A stretch of 64,000 bases of DNA from Vicinamibacterales bacterium (GCA_937766455.1 CALLXD010000008.1:1-64000), one strand, 5' to 3'. Shown: positions 40,149 to 49,415, counted from the stretch's first letter. Translations and numbers: made by a program. Notes: generated by a model from the letters alone, not told the origin.

Positions 40149-40814
40149 ATGCCTAGTTTTCAATGCACGGTCTGCGGTGCAGACTTCGAGGTGCCCCAAG
40201 CCGCCGTCGATAAATACCCGGGGTGGCAGCCAAAATACTGTCGCGAGCATTCTCGGAAGAAGACGGCTGGCGGCCCCGCGGCGAAACGGAGCAACGGGGT
40301 CGGCGGATCCGACCGTGGACGGTCGCTACGCGAGGAGAACCTGACCGTGGCGCAGGTCCTCTCCAAATACGACGACGGTCCACGTTCCGGCGTCTTCACC
40401 GACGGGAGCGCCGTGCCCAATCCAGGGCCGGGGGGGTGGGGCGCCGTCTGGGTGGAAGACGGCGAGATTCGGGCCCAGAGGCATGGCCACGATCCGGCTA
40501 CGACCAACAACCGGATGGAGCTCCGGGCGCTCATCGAGGCGTTCCAGATGTTGCCGGAAGACGCTGTGGCCGAACTTCGTACTGACAGCCGGCTGTGCGT
40601 CGACACCATTACCAAATGGGCGCCAGGGTGGGAACGAAAAGGCTGGAAGAAAAAGACCGGTCCGATCAAGAACCTGGAGCTTGTGCAGGAACTGCTGGCC
40701 CTCTATCGAGCCCATCCTCAGTGCACGCTCCTCTGGATTGCCGCCCATTCCGGCAATCGATGGAACGAATACGCTGACAGCCTGGCCACGTCGTGGATGC
40801 GCGCCGAGCTCTAG
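40149..40814 (+). CDS. RNase H-domain protein with N-terminal zinc-finger-like motif
   Basis: 221 residues. The C-terminal 145 form a type I RNase H domain: FTDGSAVPNPGPGGWGA (Asp85), NNRMELRALIEAF (Glu124), LRTDSRLCVDTI (Asp146) and HSGNRWNEYADSLA (Asp210), so all four catalytic acids are present. The N-terminal FQCTVCGADFEVPQAAVDKY with CREH gives a CxxC...CxxH pattern (residues 6, 9, 31, 34) that probably binds zinc. It would cut the RNA strand of RNA-DNA hybrids. Spacing to the histone gene upstream suggests one transcript. A second housekeeping RNase H would be expected elsewhere on the chromosome. Confidence 0.88.
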   Translation: MPSFQCTVCGADFEVPQAAVDKYPGWQPKYCREHSRKKTAGGPAAKRSNGVGGSDRGRSLREENLTVAQVLSKYDDGPRSGVFTDGSAVPNPGPGGWGAVWVEDGEIRAQRHGHDPATTNNRMELRALIEAFQMLPEDAVAELRTDSRLCVDTITKWAPGWERKGWKKKTGPIKNLELVQELLALYRAHPQCTLLWIAAHSGNRWNEYADSLATSWMRAEL

Positions 40815-40835
40815 GTCTCGAACGGTAGGCGGGTC

Positions 40836-41828
40836 TCAGATGTCGGTCGGGCCGACCATCGTCTCCTCGCGGAACTGACGCATCTCGTCCACCATGTCCA
40901 AGATGCGCGTGTAGCGACGACGCGGCTCCTTGTGCATCGCCTTCATGCAGATCTCGTCCAATCGCTTGGGGACGGTCAAGTGCTGCGACACATCGCCTGG
41001 TGGCGGCGGTGTGGCGTGGCAAATGTTCTTGAACGTCTCCTCGATGGTACGCCCCCGGAAGGGCTCACGTAAGGCGAGTACTTCGTACAGCACGACGCCC
41101 ATACTGAATACGTCCGTGCGTTCATCGATCGTCTTGTTGCCGTAGACCTGCTCAGGCGACATATACAGCGGCGTGCCCGGACGCGAACCTGCCGTGGTGA
41201 GCCGCTCTCGCAACTCGCCGTCGGTCACCTCGTCGCCGGCGGCGCCATCGTTGGGGCGCCCCCAAATCTTGGCCACGCCCCAATCCATCAGGTACACCTC
41301 GCCGAAAAACCCCACCAAGATGTTCTCGGGTTTGACGTCGCGGTGAATCACGCCGTGGGTGTGGGCATATCCCAGTGCGTTGCTGGCCTGAATCAGGATG
41401 CCCAGCAGGCGATTGAGTGTGTAGTGCCGGCTGGTCGAATCGTCCTTTTGGGCAATCCGACTCAGGATCTTGAACAGGTCTTCACCTTCGATCTTCTTCA
41501 TCGCGAAGTAGATCTGCCCCTCGTCGTCCTTTCCGATCTCGTAGACCGGGACCGTGGCGGGGTGCTGCATCTGCGCGGTGACGCGAGCCTCGCGCAGCAA
41601 TCGCTGCCGATCGCGCACGCTGTGCGTCAGGCCGGGTCTCAGCTTCTTGAGCGCCACCGTACGCCCGAGATTGTTGTCCTTGCACTCGATCAGGATGCCG
41701 TTTCCCCCGCCGGCCATCTCCCGGAAGTTGCTGTATTTCTTGTAGTCGTTGGTGAACCAGGATGGCAGCTCGGCGTCTGTCCCGGAGAGCACGATGCTCT
41801 GATAGTGGTCCTTCGCTTGGTCGGTCAC
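40836..41828 (-). CDS. Ser/Thr protein kinase, soluble
   Basis: 330 residues, a kinase domain alone with a short N-terminal extension. The glycine-rich loop is MAGGGNGILIECK, the lysine is in TVALKKL, the catalytic loop is HRDVKPENILV and the metal motif is DWG in place of DFG. The activation segment contains RPGTPLYMSPEQVYG, and DVFSMGVVLYEVLALREPF follows. The C-terminus RYTRILDMVDEMRQFREE is helical; no transmembrane segment or sensor domain is present, unlike most PknB kinases. It likely phosphorylates proteins on Ser/Thr in the cytoplasm; the target is unknown. Confidence 0.88.
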   Translation of the reverse strand: MTDQAKDHYQSIVLSGTDAELPSWFTNDYKKYSNFREMAGGGNGILIECKDNNLGRTVALKKLRPGLTHSVRDRQRLLREARVTAQMQHPATVPVYEIGKDDEGQIYFAMKKIEGEDLFKILSRIAQKDDSTSRHYTLNRLLGILIQASNALGYAHTHGVIHRDVKPENILVGFFGEVYLMDWGVAKIWGRPNDGAAGDEVTDGELRERLTTAGSRPGTPLYMSPEQVYGNKTIDERTDVFSMGVVLYEVLALREPFRGRTIEETFKNICHATPPPPGDVSQHLTVPKRLDEICMKAMHKEPRRRYTRILDMVDEMRQFREETMVGPTDI

Positions 41829-41979
41829 GGTGTCCTCATGGACATGCGGCGTTCAGCTGCCCGACGCGAAAGCCTACGGCATTCGACGGGCGCGTTGCGC
41901 GGTTGACGTCGATGCTACTCGTGCTTCAAGTGCCGGTCGCTCCTCGCGGTCCCGCGAGGGGTCCACGGCAGGAGACGGA

Positions 41980-43938
41980 TCATGGCAAAGCGATGGCAAT
42001 GAGCTCGGCCGGGCTCTCAATCGTGGCCGCCGCGACCGTGATGTACTGCGTCCCGTCGACCATGTAGGACATCGGAGCCGCGGTCGGGTTCGCTGGCAAC
42101 ACAATCTCCGCGACCACCTCACCAGTACGCTTGTCGTAGGCGCGGAATGTCGGACCGCCCGCCCCAAAAAGAGATGCGACACCGCCCCGCACGCCACCAC
42201 CCTCACCCATGAATAGCAGGGTCTTGGTGACCAGCGCCCCGGGACGGCCATTCTGTCCCATGGTGGAGAAGTCCAGCCCGAGCCCTTGCAAGTCTGGGTG
42301 CTCACGCACCTCACGCGGGGCACCGCCCAGCGGGCGCGACCACAAGTGGTCGCCCGTATTCAGGTCGATCGCGGTGATTCGTCCCCATGGCGGCTTGACC
42401 AGCGGCAACCCACGCGGGCCCGGCGGGTAGATCGGTCCCACCCGCATGTAGTCGGGATTGGTACCACCAGGCTCGCCCGGTGCCAGCGAGACGACCACCG
42501 GTATCGTCAGCGACGGCACGAAGAGGATGCCCTCGTCGACATCGACACCGGCTCCCGGCCAACTGGAGCCGCCGCCCCACCCCGGCAACACCAGGGTTCC
42601 CGTGGTCCCACTCGCATCGTTGATGAGCGACGGCGGCGTGTAGAGCGGCCCCATCCGGTAGTTGGCGGCAATCTCCATCGCCTCGGCTCTAATCTCCGGC
42701 GTAAAATCGATCAGGTCGTCAACGGTGAACCCTTGCCGTTCGAAGGGAGCTGGCCGCGAGGGAATCGGTTGCGTCGGAGACAGTTGCTCGCCCGGCACGT
42801 CCGACTGCGGCACCGGCATCTCGATGATGGGCCACAGCGGCGAGCCGTCTTCCCGATCGAACACGTAGGTGTAGCCCTGCTTCGTGACCATGGCCACCGC
42901 CTTGATCCGGCGTCCATCGTGGGTCACATCGACCAAGGTTGGCGGAGACGGATTGTCGTAGTCCCAGACCCCGTGATGAATGAGCTGGTAGTGCCAGACC
43001 CGTTCCCCGGTGCGGATGTCGAGACACACGATGCTCTCGGCAAACAGGTTGTCGCCGGGACGGTGTCCGCCATACCAGTCGTTGGTCGCGACTTCGGTCG
43101 GCAGATACAGGTAGCCAAGCTCCTCGTCGACGGTCAGTTGCGTCCACACGCCGGCGTGGCCCGAGTATCGCCACGACTCGTTTTGCCAGCTCTCGACGCC
43201 GAAATCATCGCCCTGCGGCACCACGTGGAAAATCCACAGTTGTTCGCCGGTTCTGGGGTCATAGCCCCGAATGTGGCCGGGCGTCGCCTCATACCCGCTC
43301 TCCCCCGCCGGCACGACCTGGGCGACGACCACATTGTTCGAGACGATTGGCGTGGAAATACAACGCACCTCCGCGCCCGGCTTGTCGATGTTCTGGGACA
43401 GGTCGACGTAACCGCCGTCGCCGAAGCCCGCTCTCGGCAAGCCCGTCGTTGCGTCAAGGGCAAGGAGACGCCCGTCGCTCACATTGTGGAAGATGGTCTC
43501 TTGGTCGCCATCGGTCCAGTACGCGACGCCCCGCCCAGACCCCTGTGGCCGGCGAGCTGGGTCCGATTCGGCCCCCGCCTTGGGCTGCGGGGTAAAGAGC
43601 CACCGAGTCTCGCCCGTCGCCGCGTCGACCGCCGCAACTTCGCTCTCGCCCGTAGAGGTGTAGAGCACCCCGCCAATCATGATCGGCGTCGATTCAAAGT
43701 TGTAGAACGGCCGGTCGGCGGAGTTCTCGGCCTTCCAACGCCACGCCACCTGCAGCTCGCCGGCATTGCTCCGATCGATCTGGTCCAGCCCGGTGTATTG
43801 GGTGTGCCCACCATCGCCGGCGTAGAACTTCCACTCGCCGTCGGGCGCTCCGCCCTGCCCTCTGGCCGGACTGACCCAGACGAGCGTGGCGGCCACCAGC
43901 GCGCCCGTCACCGCGAGTCGGATGGTCGTGTCAGTCAT
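41980..43938 (-). CDS. PQQ-dependent quinoprotein dehydrogenase, secreted
   Basis: About 652 residues from ATG 43938, with a signal peptide (LAVTGALVAATLVWVSPARG). An eight-bladed propeller is shown by EWKFYAGDGGHTQYTGLDQI, GELQVAWRWK, GETRWLFTPQ, GERVWHYQLIHHGVWDYDNP and DHLWSRPLGG. These match the glucose/alcohol-type membrane-free quinoproteins. It would use PQQ and a metal ion to oxidise a sugar or alcohol in the periplasm, passing electrons to a cytochrome or quinone. PQQ synthesis genes are not in the window. A start four residues earlier (GTG 43950) is also possible. Confidence 0.88.
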   Translation of the reverse strand: MTDTTIRLAVTGALVAATLVWVSPARGQGGAPDGEWKFYAGDGGHTQYTGLDQIDRSNAGELQVAWRWKAENSADRPFYNFESTPIMIGGVLYTSTGESEVAAVDAATGETRWLFTPQPKAGAESDPARRPQGSGRGVAYWTDGDQETIFHNVSDGRLLALDATTGLPRAGFGDGGYVDLSQNIDKPGAEVRCISTPIVSNNVVVAQVVPAGESGYEATPGHIRGYDPRTGEQLWIFHVVPQGDDFGVESWQNESWRYSGHAGVWTQLTVDEELGYLYLPTEVATNDWYGGHRPGDNLFAESIVCLDIRTGERVWHYQLIHHGVWDYDNPSPPTLVDVTHDGRRIKAVAMVTKQGYTYVFDREDGSPLWPIIEMPVPQSDVPGEQLSPTQPIPSRPAPFERQGFTVDDLIDFTPEIRAEAMEIAANYRMGPLYTPPSLINDASGTTGTLVLPGWGGGSSWPGAGVDVDEGILFVPSLTIPVVVSLAPGEPGGTNPDYMRVGPIYPPGPRGLPLVKPPWGRITAIDLNTGDHLWSRPLGGAPREVREHPDLQGLGLDFSTMGQNGRPGALVTKTLLFMGEGGGVRGGVASLFGAGGPTFRAYDKRTGEVVAEIVLPANPTAAPMSYMVDGTQYITVAAATIESPAELIAIALP

Positions 43939-43964
43939 CGAGTGTTCCACATCTTGAGACCATG

Positions 43965-43982
43965 GCCTCCTTCGCAGGAGGC
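43965..43982. other. hairpin in the divergent promoter region
   Basis: GCCTCC (43965-43970) and GGAGGC (43977-43982) form a 6-bp stem with a 6-base loop in the 245 bases between the quinoprotein gene and the methyltransferase gene. A TACAAT at about 44103 could be a plus-strand -10, but no -35 box fits. Nothing else is seen there. Confidence 0.25.
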
Positions 43983-44183
43983 GCGCCCGTCGAATACGGC
44001 CTGTGACCGTGTGTCACTGAGGCCAGGATACCGGCGTCGGGGCATCAGCGCCACCCTCGCGCGTCCGCTCTGCAGTCGAGGCCGCAGCACGCCGGCACCG
44101 CGGATACAATCGGACATGGCTGGTCGGGAGTATGCCCACTGCGAACAGCGGGGCCACGCCAGCACGCAGACCAGGGGTCGACG

Positions 44184-45221
44184 GTGACCACCAGACACGA
44201 CCTCTACCAGCAACACCTGGCGGATACCCGGTCCCGTCTCGGGGATCTCGTCGCATCAGTCTACCCGGCGCTCCAGATCGACCTACGGCCGTGCCCGCTC
44301 GACGACGGGTTTCGTGGACACGCCCGTTTCTCCGTAGCCTCAACTGGCGGCGAGGTGGCGGTCACCGGTGTCGACCCCGTGGCCGGCCGTAACCCGTGGG
44401 AATCCACACTGTGGATTCTGCCGGCCTTCGGCCAACGGCTGGCCGAGACCGTGATCCGCACGATAGGCCGTACCCATTCGCGCTACCCGGTGCGGGGCTT
44501 TGACGTACGCCTCGGCTACGGCACCCAGCGAGCACACGTCGTCTTGGCGGTCGATCGGAACGAGCCGGTCGCGTTTCGGAGTTGGGCCGAGGACCTTATC
44601 GAACGGACACCTGGCGTGGCCGGGGTGTCGGTCCCCTCGCAGAGCCTGACCGTAGGAGAACCCCTGATCCGACACCAACTGCTTGGGAGAACAGTTCTTT
44701 CCCACCCATTGGCGTTTTTTCAGACCAACTATTGGTTGACCGAACCCTTGCTCCAGCACATCGCATCCGCGGTCTCGCGCGAGTCGCCAGCATCCATGCT
44801 GGATCTGTATTGCGGAGTTGGGGTGCACTCGCTTCTTGCCGGTGACGACGCCACGCGCACGACCGGCATCGACTCGGACCCGCACGCGATCGCGATTGCC
44901 CGGCGAAACGCTGACGCGGCGGGCCGCCCCGCGACCTACGAGCACGCGTCCGTTGAGGCCAGACTGGCTCGAGGCCTTCACGCCGACTGGGATGCAGTCG
45001 TCGTGAACCCCCCCCGGGCCGGGTGCAGTGCGGGAGTGGTGGCCAGCATCGCGGCGCTGGCACCCCGGTGTGTTTGCCTGATCTGCTGCTCTGCCGAGGC
45101 GCACGTTCGCGATCTTCAGAGGTTCCAGACGCTGGGCTACGAAGCGGCTGAATACACCGCGTTTGACATGTTTCCGTTCAGTCGATTCGTGGAAAACGTG
45201 GCGATGCTGTTCCCGCGATGA
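44184..45221 (+). CDS. RumA/TrmA-like class I RNA methyltransferase
   Basis: 345 residues from GTG 44184. The SAM motif SMLDLYCGVGVHSLLAGDD is the classical one of 5-methyluridine methyltransferases, followed by VVVNPPRAGCSAGV (the family's NPPR/DPPR motif). The expected catalytic Cys appears in ICCSAEAHVRDL, where most members have SCNPxTLxRD, and the general base Glu lies in FSRFVENVAML. There is no TRAM domain and no N-terminal iron-sulfur cysteine set. It is predicted to methylate C5 of a uridine in rRNA or tRNA; which one cannot be decided. Confidence 0.8.
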   Translation: MTTRHDLYQQHLADTRSRLGDLVASVYPALQIDLRPCPLDDGFRGHARFSVASTGGEVAVTGVDPVAGRNPWESTLWILPAFGQRLAETVIRTIGRTHSRYPVRGFDVRLGYGTQRAHVVLAVDRNEPVAFRSWAEDLIERTPGVAGVSVPSQSLTVGEPLIRHQLLGRTVLSHPLAFFQTNYWLTEPLLQHIASAVSRESPASMLDLYCGVGVHSLLAGDDATRTTGIDSDPHAIAIARRNADAAGRPATYEHASVEARLARGLHADWDAVVVNPPRAGCSAGVVASIAALAPRCVCLICCSAEAHVRDLQRFQTLGYEAAEYTAFDMFPFSRFVENVAMLFPR

Positions 45222-45240
45222 AGACCGCGCCCCACCCCGG

Positions 45241-45789
45241 TCAGTGCTCGGCGTGCTCGACGTGTTCGCCACGCGCCTCGCCGTGATCCTCACCGTCAGA
45301 CGCACCGGGGTGGTCGTCCCGTCCAACTTCCGTGTGCGCGGACCAGCCATCAAACACGGCGTTGTAGACGGCCAGGGAAACCGGCTGCGACGCCCCGGGT
45401 CGGAGATCGACCGGTATCGTGGGGCCGAGCTCCGTACCGTTCGAAAGATGTACTTCGACCCGCACCATGCGCAACGTACGCTCGGTCCTGTTCTCGACCG
45501 TGCCGGTGAACACCCGCTCGGTTGGGTCGTAGCTCAGCGTCAACCGCGCACCGCCCCGCTCCTGGTCAAAGCGAGCGTCCAGGGAAAGATCTGCTCCCGA
45601 CTCCTCGCCACCTGTGCCTGCGCGCTCACCGCGCGACGTGATCGCCGCCTCGCGGTCGTGGGCCGGACGGCTGGCTGAAACCGGGGACGCGCCGACCCCA
45701 TCCACGCGATCGGAGTCACTCGCGCAGGCCCCTGCGACCAGGCCGAGCAGTATGGTCATGGGACCGAAACGTCTGGCAATGCCGGTCAT
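45241..45789 (-). CDS. lipoprotein with FxLYD-like domain and His-rich tail
   Basis: About 182 residues from ATG 45789, placed five bases after GGAGGAG (45801-45795). The signal peptide ends in a lipobox (LVAGAC), so the mature protein is lipid-anchored. A strand-rich segment FTGTVENRTERTLRMVRVEV, then SNGTELGPTIPVDLRPG resembles the FxLYD domain. The C-terminus HGEARGEHVEHAEH is rich in His and Glu and could bind metal ions. It follows the MOSC gene by 17 bases. The function is unknown. Confidence 0.65.
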   Translation of the reverse strand: MTGIARRFGPMTILLGLVAGACASDSDRVDGVGASPVSASRPAHDREAAITSRGERAGTGGEESGADLSLDARFDQERGGARLTLSYDPTERVFTGTVENRTERTLRMVRVEVHLSNGTELGPTIPVDLRPGASQPVSLAVYNAVFDGWSAHTEVGRDDHPGASDGEDHGEARGEHVEHAEH

Positions 45790-45806
45790 CACAACTCCTC
45801 CGGCCG

Positions 45807-46361
45807 TCACTCGCTGAGTTTCCGAATAGCATCGCCGACGCGTACGGTGCCGGGTTGCACCACCTTCGCATTGAGCCCACGCAGACGCAGCTGGCGACCG
45901 CGCTCCGAGTTGACGAACTTGGTAGCGTCCAGGCCAAAGCGAGCCACGAACTTGTTGCAGCCGGTGTGCGGCTCCGGTGTGACCTCGATGACCGCGGACC
46001 CGAGACGCAGCCGCGTGCGGGCCGGCAGGTTCTCGTGGCTCAGGTCAAGGTCGACAAACAACTGGTCGCCGGTCAGCGGCCAGCGCTCAACACCCGAGGC
46101 CACGAGGTTTGCCGCTCGACTGTTCATCACATTGAGTTGCATCTCGGGGTGTGCCGATCCGTCCTCGGTGCGGGAGCTGCCACGGTGTTTCCAGTTGTCA
46201 CCTACGAGCCCCTCAATCAGGTTCAGCTCGCCCACCTCAAGGGTTTCGCGCTCAGCAATGGCAGGCCGTCGCACGATCATCTTCAGCACGCCGCCATCGG
46301 CGGGGGATGCGGCAACCTCATCGATCCCCGCCTCGAGCATGGTCATTGGTTGGTGTGTCAT
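45807..46361 (-). CDS. MOSC-domain protein
   Basis: 184 residues from ATG 46361. The MOSC fold is shown by ETLEVGELNLIEGLVGDNWK, HPEMQLNVMNSRAANLVASG and HENLPARTRLRLGSAVIEVT; the conserved Cys of the molybdenum cofactor sulfurase C-terminal family lies in HTGCNKFVARFG. MOSC proteins bind or transfer sulfurated molybdenum cofactor or act on N-hydroxylated compounds such as 6-hydroxylaminopurine. The upstream ORF to 46433 adds no conserved sequence. It precedes a lipoprotein gene on the same strand. Confidence 0.85.
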   Translation of the reverse strand: MTHQPMTMLEAGIDEVAASPADGGVLKMIVRRPAIAERETLEVGELNLIEGLVGDNWKHRGSSRTEDGSAHPEMQLNVMNSRAANLVASGVERWPLTGDQLFVDLDLSHENLPARTRLRLGSAVIEVTPEPHTGCNKFVARFGLDATKFVNSERGRQLRLRGLNAKVVQPGTVRVGDAIRKLSE

Positions 46362-46607
46362 GGTCAGATGTCCTATCACTGTGATGCGCGGCGACCGTCT
46401 CCTGCGCGGCCCCAACGGGTCGGACGAGGGCACCGCGACCCGGTCGGTCGCATCTCCCCTCCGGCATTATTTCCCGAATCGCGATGACAGGACACTCGCC
46501 GTCGCACCCTTGACTGGCGGACCCTGTTCTGAAACCGTTGCTGGTTGCCGCGGCGGCAGCGTATGTCGCGCTGACAAGTCGCTGGCACCGGAGCAAGGAA
46601 CACACTC

Positions 46608-47126
46608 ATGACCAAGAGAATGGTACTCATAGGCGCCGCGCTGCTCGCGTTCAGCCCAGGCCTGGCACAGGCACAAGTCGTCGCGTCGCTGGCGGGCCTG
46701 CATGGCATCACGGAGGAGGCCGTAACGGCCACCGCGGAACAGGTCCCGGAGGACCTCTACAGCTTCCAAGCCACCGAGGAGGTCAGGACGCTGGGCCAGC
46801 TGCTGGCGCATATCGCGGACGCCAACTATCAGATTTGTTCTGCGGCATCCGGCGACACCAACCCCAACACCGGCAGCATCGAGCAAACGAAGACCACCAA
46901 GGCTGACATTCAGGCCGCGCTGGCAAGCGCGTTCGCGTATTGCCGAGCGGTGTACGACAACACCACCGATGCGCAGGGAGCCGAGATGGTTCCCTTCTTT
47001 GGAGGGCAGGAAATGGCACGCTCGGCGATACTGGCCTTCAATTCCGGCCACACCTACGAGCACTATGGCAATCTGGTGACCTACATGCGGCTGAACGACA
47101 TCACGCCTCCGACGTCCCAGCCCTAG
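46608..47126 (+). CDS. exported DinB-like four-helix protein
   Basis: 172 residues with a signal peptide (VLIGAALLAFSPGLAQAQ). The rest matches DinB/YfiT-like metal-dependent proteins: EDLYSFQATEEVRTLGQLLA, HIADANYQICS and HTYEHYGNLVTYMRLNDITP supply the three histidines for a divalent metal. Most DinB-like proteins are cytoplasmic thiol transferases; a secreted form is common in Acidobacteria and its role is unclear. AAGGA precedes the ATG. A Sel1-repeat gene follows after 52 bases. Confidence 0.8.
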   Translation: MTKRMVLIGAALLAFSPGLAQAQVVASLAGLHGITEEAVTATAEQVPEDLYSFQATEEVRTLGQLLAHIADANYQICSAASGDTNPNTGSIEQTKTTKADIQAALASAFAYCRAVYDNTTDAQGAEMVPFFGGQEMARSAILAFNSGHTYEHYGNLVTYMRLNDITPPTSQP

Positions 47127-47178
47127 CAGCCCCAAATGGCCCCTCAGAGGCCTGAGTCGCATCGCGGGACGAATCAGC

Positions 47179-48474
47179 ATGACCCTTGACCGAGCACGCC
47201 TCGTCGCCCTGGCCGCCGTGGTCATTGGCATCGGTGCGTTCGCTCCCACGGTGCGCCCCGATACGCAACCGACGACCATCACCGAACAACGGGCGCTGGC
47301 GGCGCAGGGCGACGCTGGCGCGCAGTTCGGGGTCGGGTACAGCTACTGGGTGGGCCAGCGGGGCCTCCACGAGGACGCCGAAGCAGGCCGCTGGTTTCGC
47401 CGGGCGGCTGACCAGGGACACGCCGACGCGCAGTTCTATCTCGGAGTCATGTACCGGGAGGGCCAACGTGCGACCCAAGACGCTGACCAGGCCGCCGACT
47501 GGTTTCGGCGGGCGGCTGATCAGGGACACGCCGGCGCGCAGTTCCAGCTTGGGGCCTTGTATGACGCGGGCGAGGGTGTGCGGCAGGACGGCGCCGAAGC
47601 GATCCGCTGGTATCTTCGAGCGGACGAGCAGGGCCTCACGGAGGCCCAATACACGCTCGACCTCATGTACGCGCAGGGACGACGCCCCCCCAAAGACCGC
47701 ACCACTGCGGCCCGCTGGCACCAGCGAGCGGCCGAGCAGGGGCACGCCGACGCACAGTTCCACCTCGGAACCTTGCGGCTGGACGGCGCCAGTGGACCCC
47801 GGGCCACCGAGGCTGCTCGTTGGTATCGCGCAGCGGCCGAGCAAGGACACGCGGATGCGCAATACAACCTTGGGGACATGCATGCCTACGGGTACGGCGT
47901 TGCCCGGGACGACACCGAGGCCATCCGCTGGTATCGCCTCGCCGCGGACCAAGGCAATGCGGGAGCGCAGGTGAGCCTCGGTTTCATGTTCGCGATGCAG
48001 ATGCTGGACGCGCCCCGCGACGATGGCAGACCGAGCGCCGCCACCAGGTATTGGCGCGGACCGGATCCGCAAGGCGACACCCGGTTCCGGCGCGGAGTCA
48101 TGAACCGGTATCGCCTCGAAGCTGAGCAGGGGCACGCGGCCGCCCAGTTCTACGTCGGCGGCATCTACCGTCGCGGCCAAGGCGTCCTACGAGACGAGAC
48201 CGAGGCGGCGCGGTGGTTTCGACTGTCGGCCGAGCAGGGGTACGGCGACGCCCAGTTCGCCCTCGGTGACATGCACCACACGGGACGGGGGGTCCGCCAG
48301 GACGGCGTCGAAGCCCACATGTGGCTCAGCCTTGCCGCGCGGTCCTTCCAGGATGCCGAAGACCGAGACAGGTCGGTGAGGGCCCGAGATGTCGTGGCAC
48401 GGCGTATGACGCCCGAGCAAATCGCTGCGGCGCAACGCCGAGCGCGACGGTGGACGCCAAGACCCGCGACGTGA
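47179..48474 (+). CDS. Sel1-repeat (TPR-like) protein
   Basis: 431 residues built of about ten 36-residue Sel1-like repeats, for example AEAGRWFRRAADQGHADAQF, YLGVMYREGQRATQDADQAA and GHADAQYNLGDMHAYGYGVA. The N-terminus has a hydrophobic stretch (LVALAAVVIGIGAFAPTV) that may be a signal peptide. One repeat near residue 275 is longer and irregular (MLDAPRDDGRPSAATRYWRG). Sel1 proteins act as scaffolds for protein contacts, often in envelope or signalling complexes. The next gene follows after 25 bases. Confidence 0.85.
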   Translation: MTLDRARLVALAAVVIGIGAFAPTVRPDTQPTTITEQRALAAQGDAGAQFGVGYSYWVGQRGLHEDAEAGRWFRRAADQGHADAQFYLGVMYREGQRATQDADQAADWFRRAADQGHAGAQFQLGALYDAGEGVRQDGAEAIRWYLRADEQGLTEAQYTLDLMYAQGRRPPKDRTTAARWHQRAAEQGHADAQFHLGTLRLDGASGPRATEAARWYRAAAEQGHADAQYNLGDMHAYGYGVARDDTEAIRWYRLAADQGNAGAQVSLGFMFAMQMLDAPRDDGRPSAATRYWRGPDPQGDTRFRRGVMNRYRLEAEQGHAAAQFYVGGIYRRGQGVLRDETEAARWFRLSAEQGYGDAQFALGDMHHTGRGVRQDGVEAHMWLSLAARSFQDAEDRDRSVRARDVVARRMTPEQIAAAQRRARRWTPRPAT

Positions 48475-48499
48475 CGTCCTGGAAGCTGAAAACAGTCCA

Positions 48500-49324
48500 A
48501 TGAGCAAACCAGTCGCTCTTGTCTCCCTTGCCCTCTCCGCGGCGGTCGGCGTGGCCCTGCTGTCGGCCGCACCGCAGCCTCTGGACGCCCCCATGCCCGA
48601 CGCACGGGCGATTATCGACGGCGCCCTCGCCCGCGCGACGTGGAACGCCGAGCAGAACTTCGAGGGCCGGTTTCGACGCACGATGAACGACCGCCGGCGG
48701 AAGTATGACGACGAGGGAGAAATTGCCGAAGATGTGACGCGGGGCTATGTCGTCGAACCCCATCAGGGCGTGCCCTACGCGAAGCTGGTGACGAAGGACG
48801 GCGAGCCCATCTCTGGCGACGACCTGGCCGACGAAGAGAAACGGTGGGACGCGTTTCTCGAAGAACTCTCGAATCCGCCAGACCCCGAGGAGCCAGACGA
48901 AGATCCATCCGACCTCGCCTTCAATGAAGAGCTCATCGGGCGCTACACCACAGAGTCGACTGGCCTGAGGACCCTCCGCGGAAGACCGACCTACGTGCTG
49001 GGGTTCAAGCCCCGCCCCGGCAAGCTGCCGGCCCGGCGTCGCCTCGACCGAGCGCTGAATAAATCGCGGGGCGAGATTTGGATCGACCAAGACACGTTCG
49101 AAGTCGCCCGGCTCACCTTCGAACTGACAGACCGCGTGCGGCTGTGGTGGGGCATTCTGGGTAGCGTGTCGAACGTGACGGGCCGCGTCGAGCGGCGACC
49201 GATTGCGGAAGACGTCTGGATGCCAGACGAGATCGACGTCTACTACGAATACCGCGTGCTCTTCAGCAACAGCCGGCGCGGCGAAACCACCCGTTGGAGC
49301 AACTTCGCCTCGATCGGCGAGTGA
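48500..49324 (+). CDS. exported LolA/LolB-like fold protein
   Basis: 274 residues with a signal peptide (LVSLALSAAVGVALLSAAPQ). The later part (GLRTLRGRPTYVLGFKPRPG, GEIWIDQDTFEVARLTFELT, WMPDEIDVYYEYRVLFSNSR) has the curved beta-sheet pattern of outer-membrane lipoprotein-sorting-like proteins (LolA/LolB or MucB-like). It is not the housekeeping LolA by length and sequence. It might bind a lipid or lipoprotein in the periplasm. It ends 91 bases before the tRNA-Ser gene on the other strand. Confidence 0.6.
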   Translation: MSKPVALVSLALSAAVGVALLSAAPQPLDAPMPDARAIIDGALARATWNAEQNFEGRFRRTMNDRRRKYDDEGEIAEDVTRGYVVEPHQGVPYAKLVTKDGEPISGDDLADEEKRWDAFLEELSNPPDPEEPDEDPSDLAFNEELIGRYTTESTGLRTLRGRPTYVLGFKPRPGKLPARRRLDRALNKSRGEIWIDQDTFEVARLTFELTDRVRLWWGILGSVSNVTGRVERRPIAEDVWMPDEIDVYYEYRVLFSNSRRGETTRWSNFASIGE

Positions 49325-49415
49325 TTCCACACGTTGGTTCCCACATAGATTCCGCGTTTAGGCTCGAAGTTTGCCGGCTCTTGTGGGACTTCGGAGGCGT
49401 GGCTGGAACAAATAA

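Noticed and set aside
42286-44187. A 633-codon open frame on the plus strand
   Set aside because: It is the antisense of the quinoprotein dehydrogenase and shows no signal, motif or ribosome-binding site.
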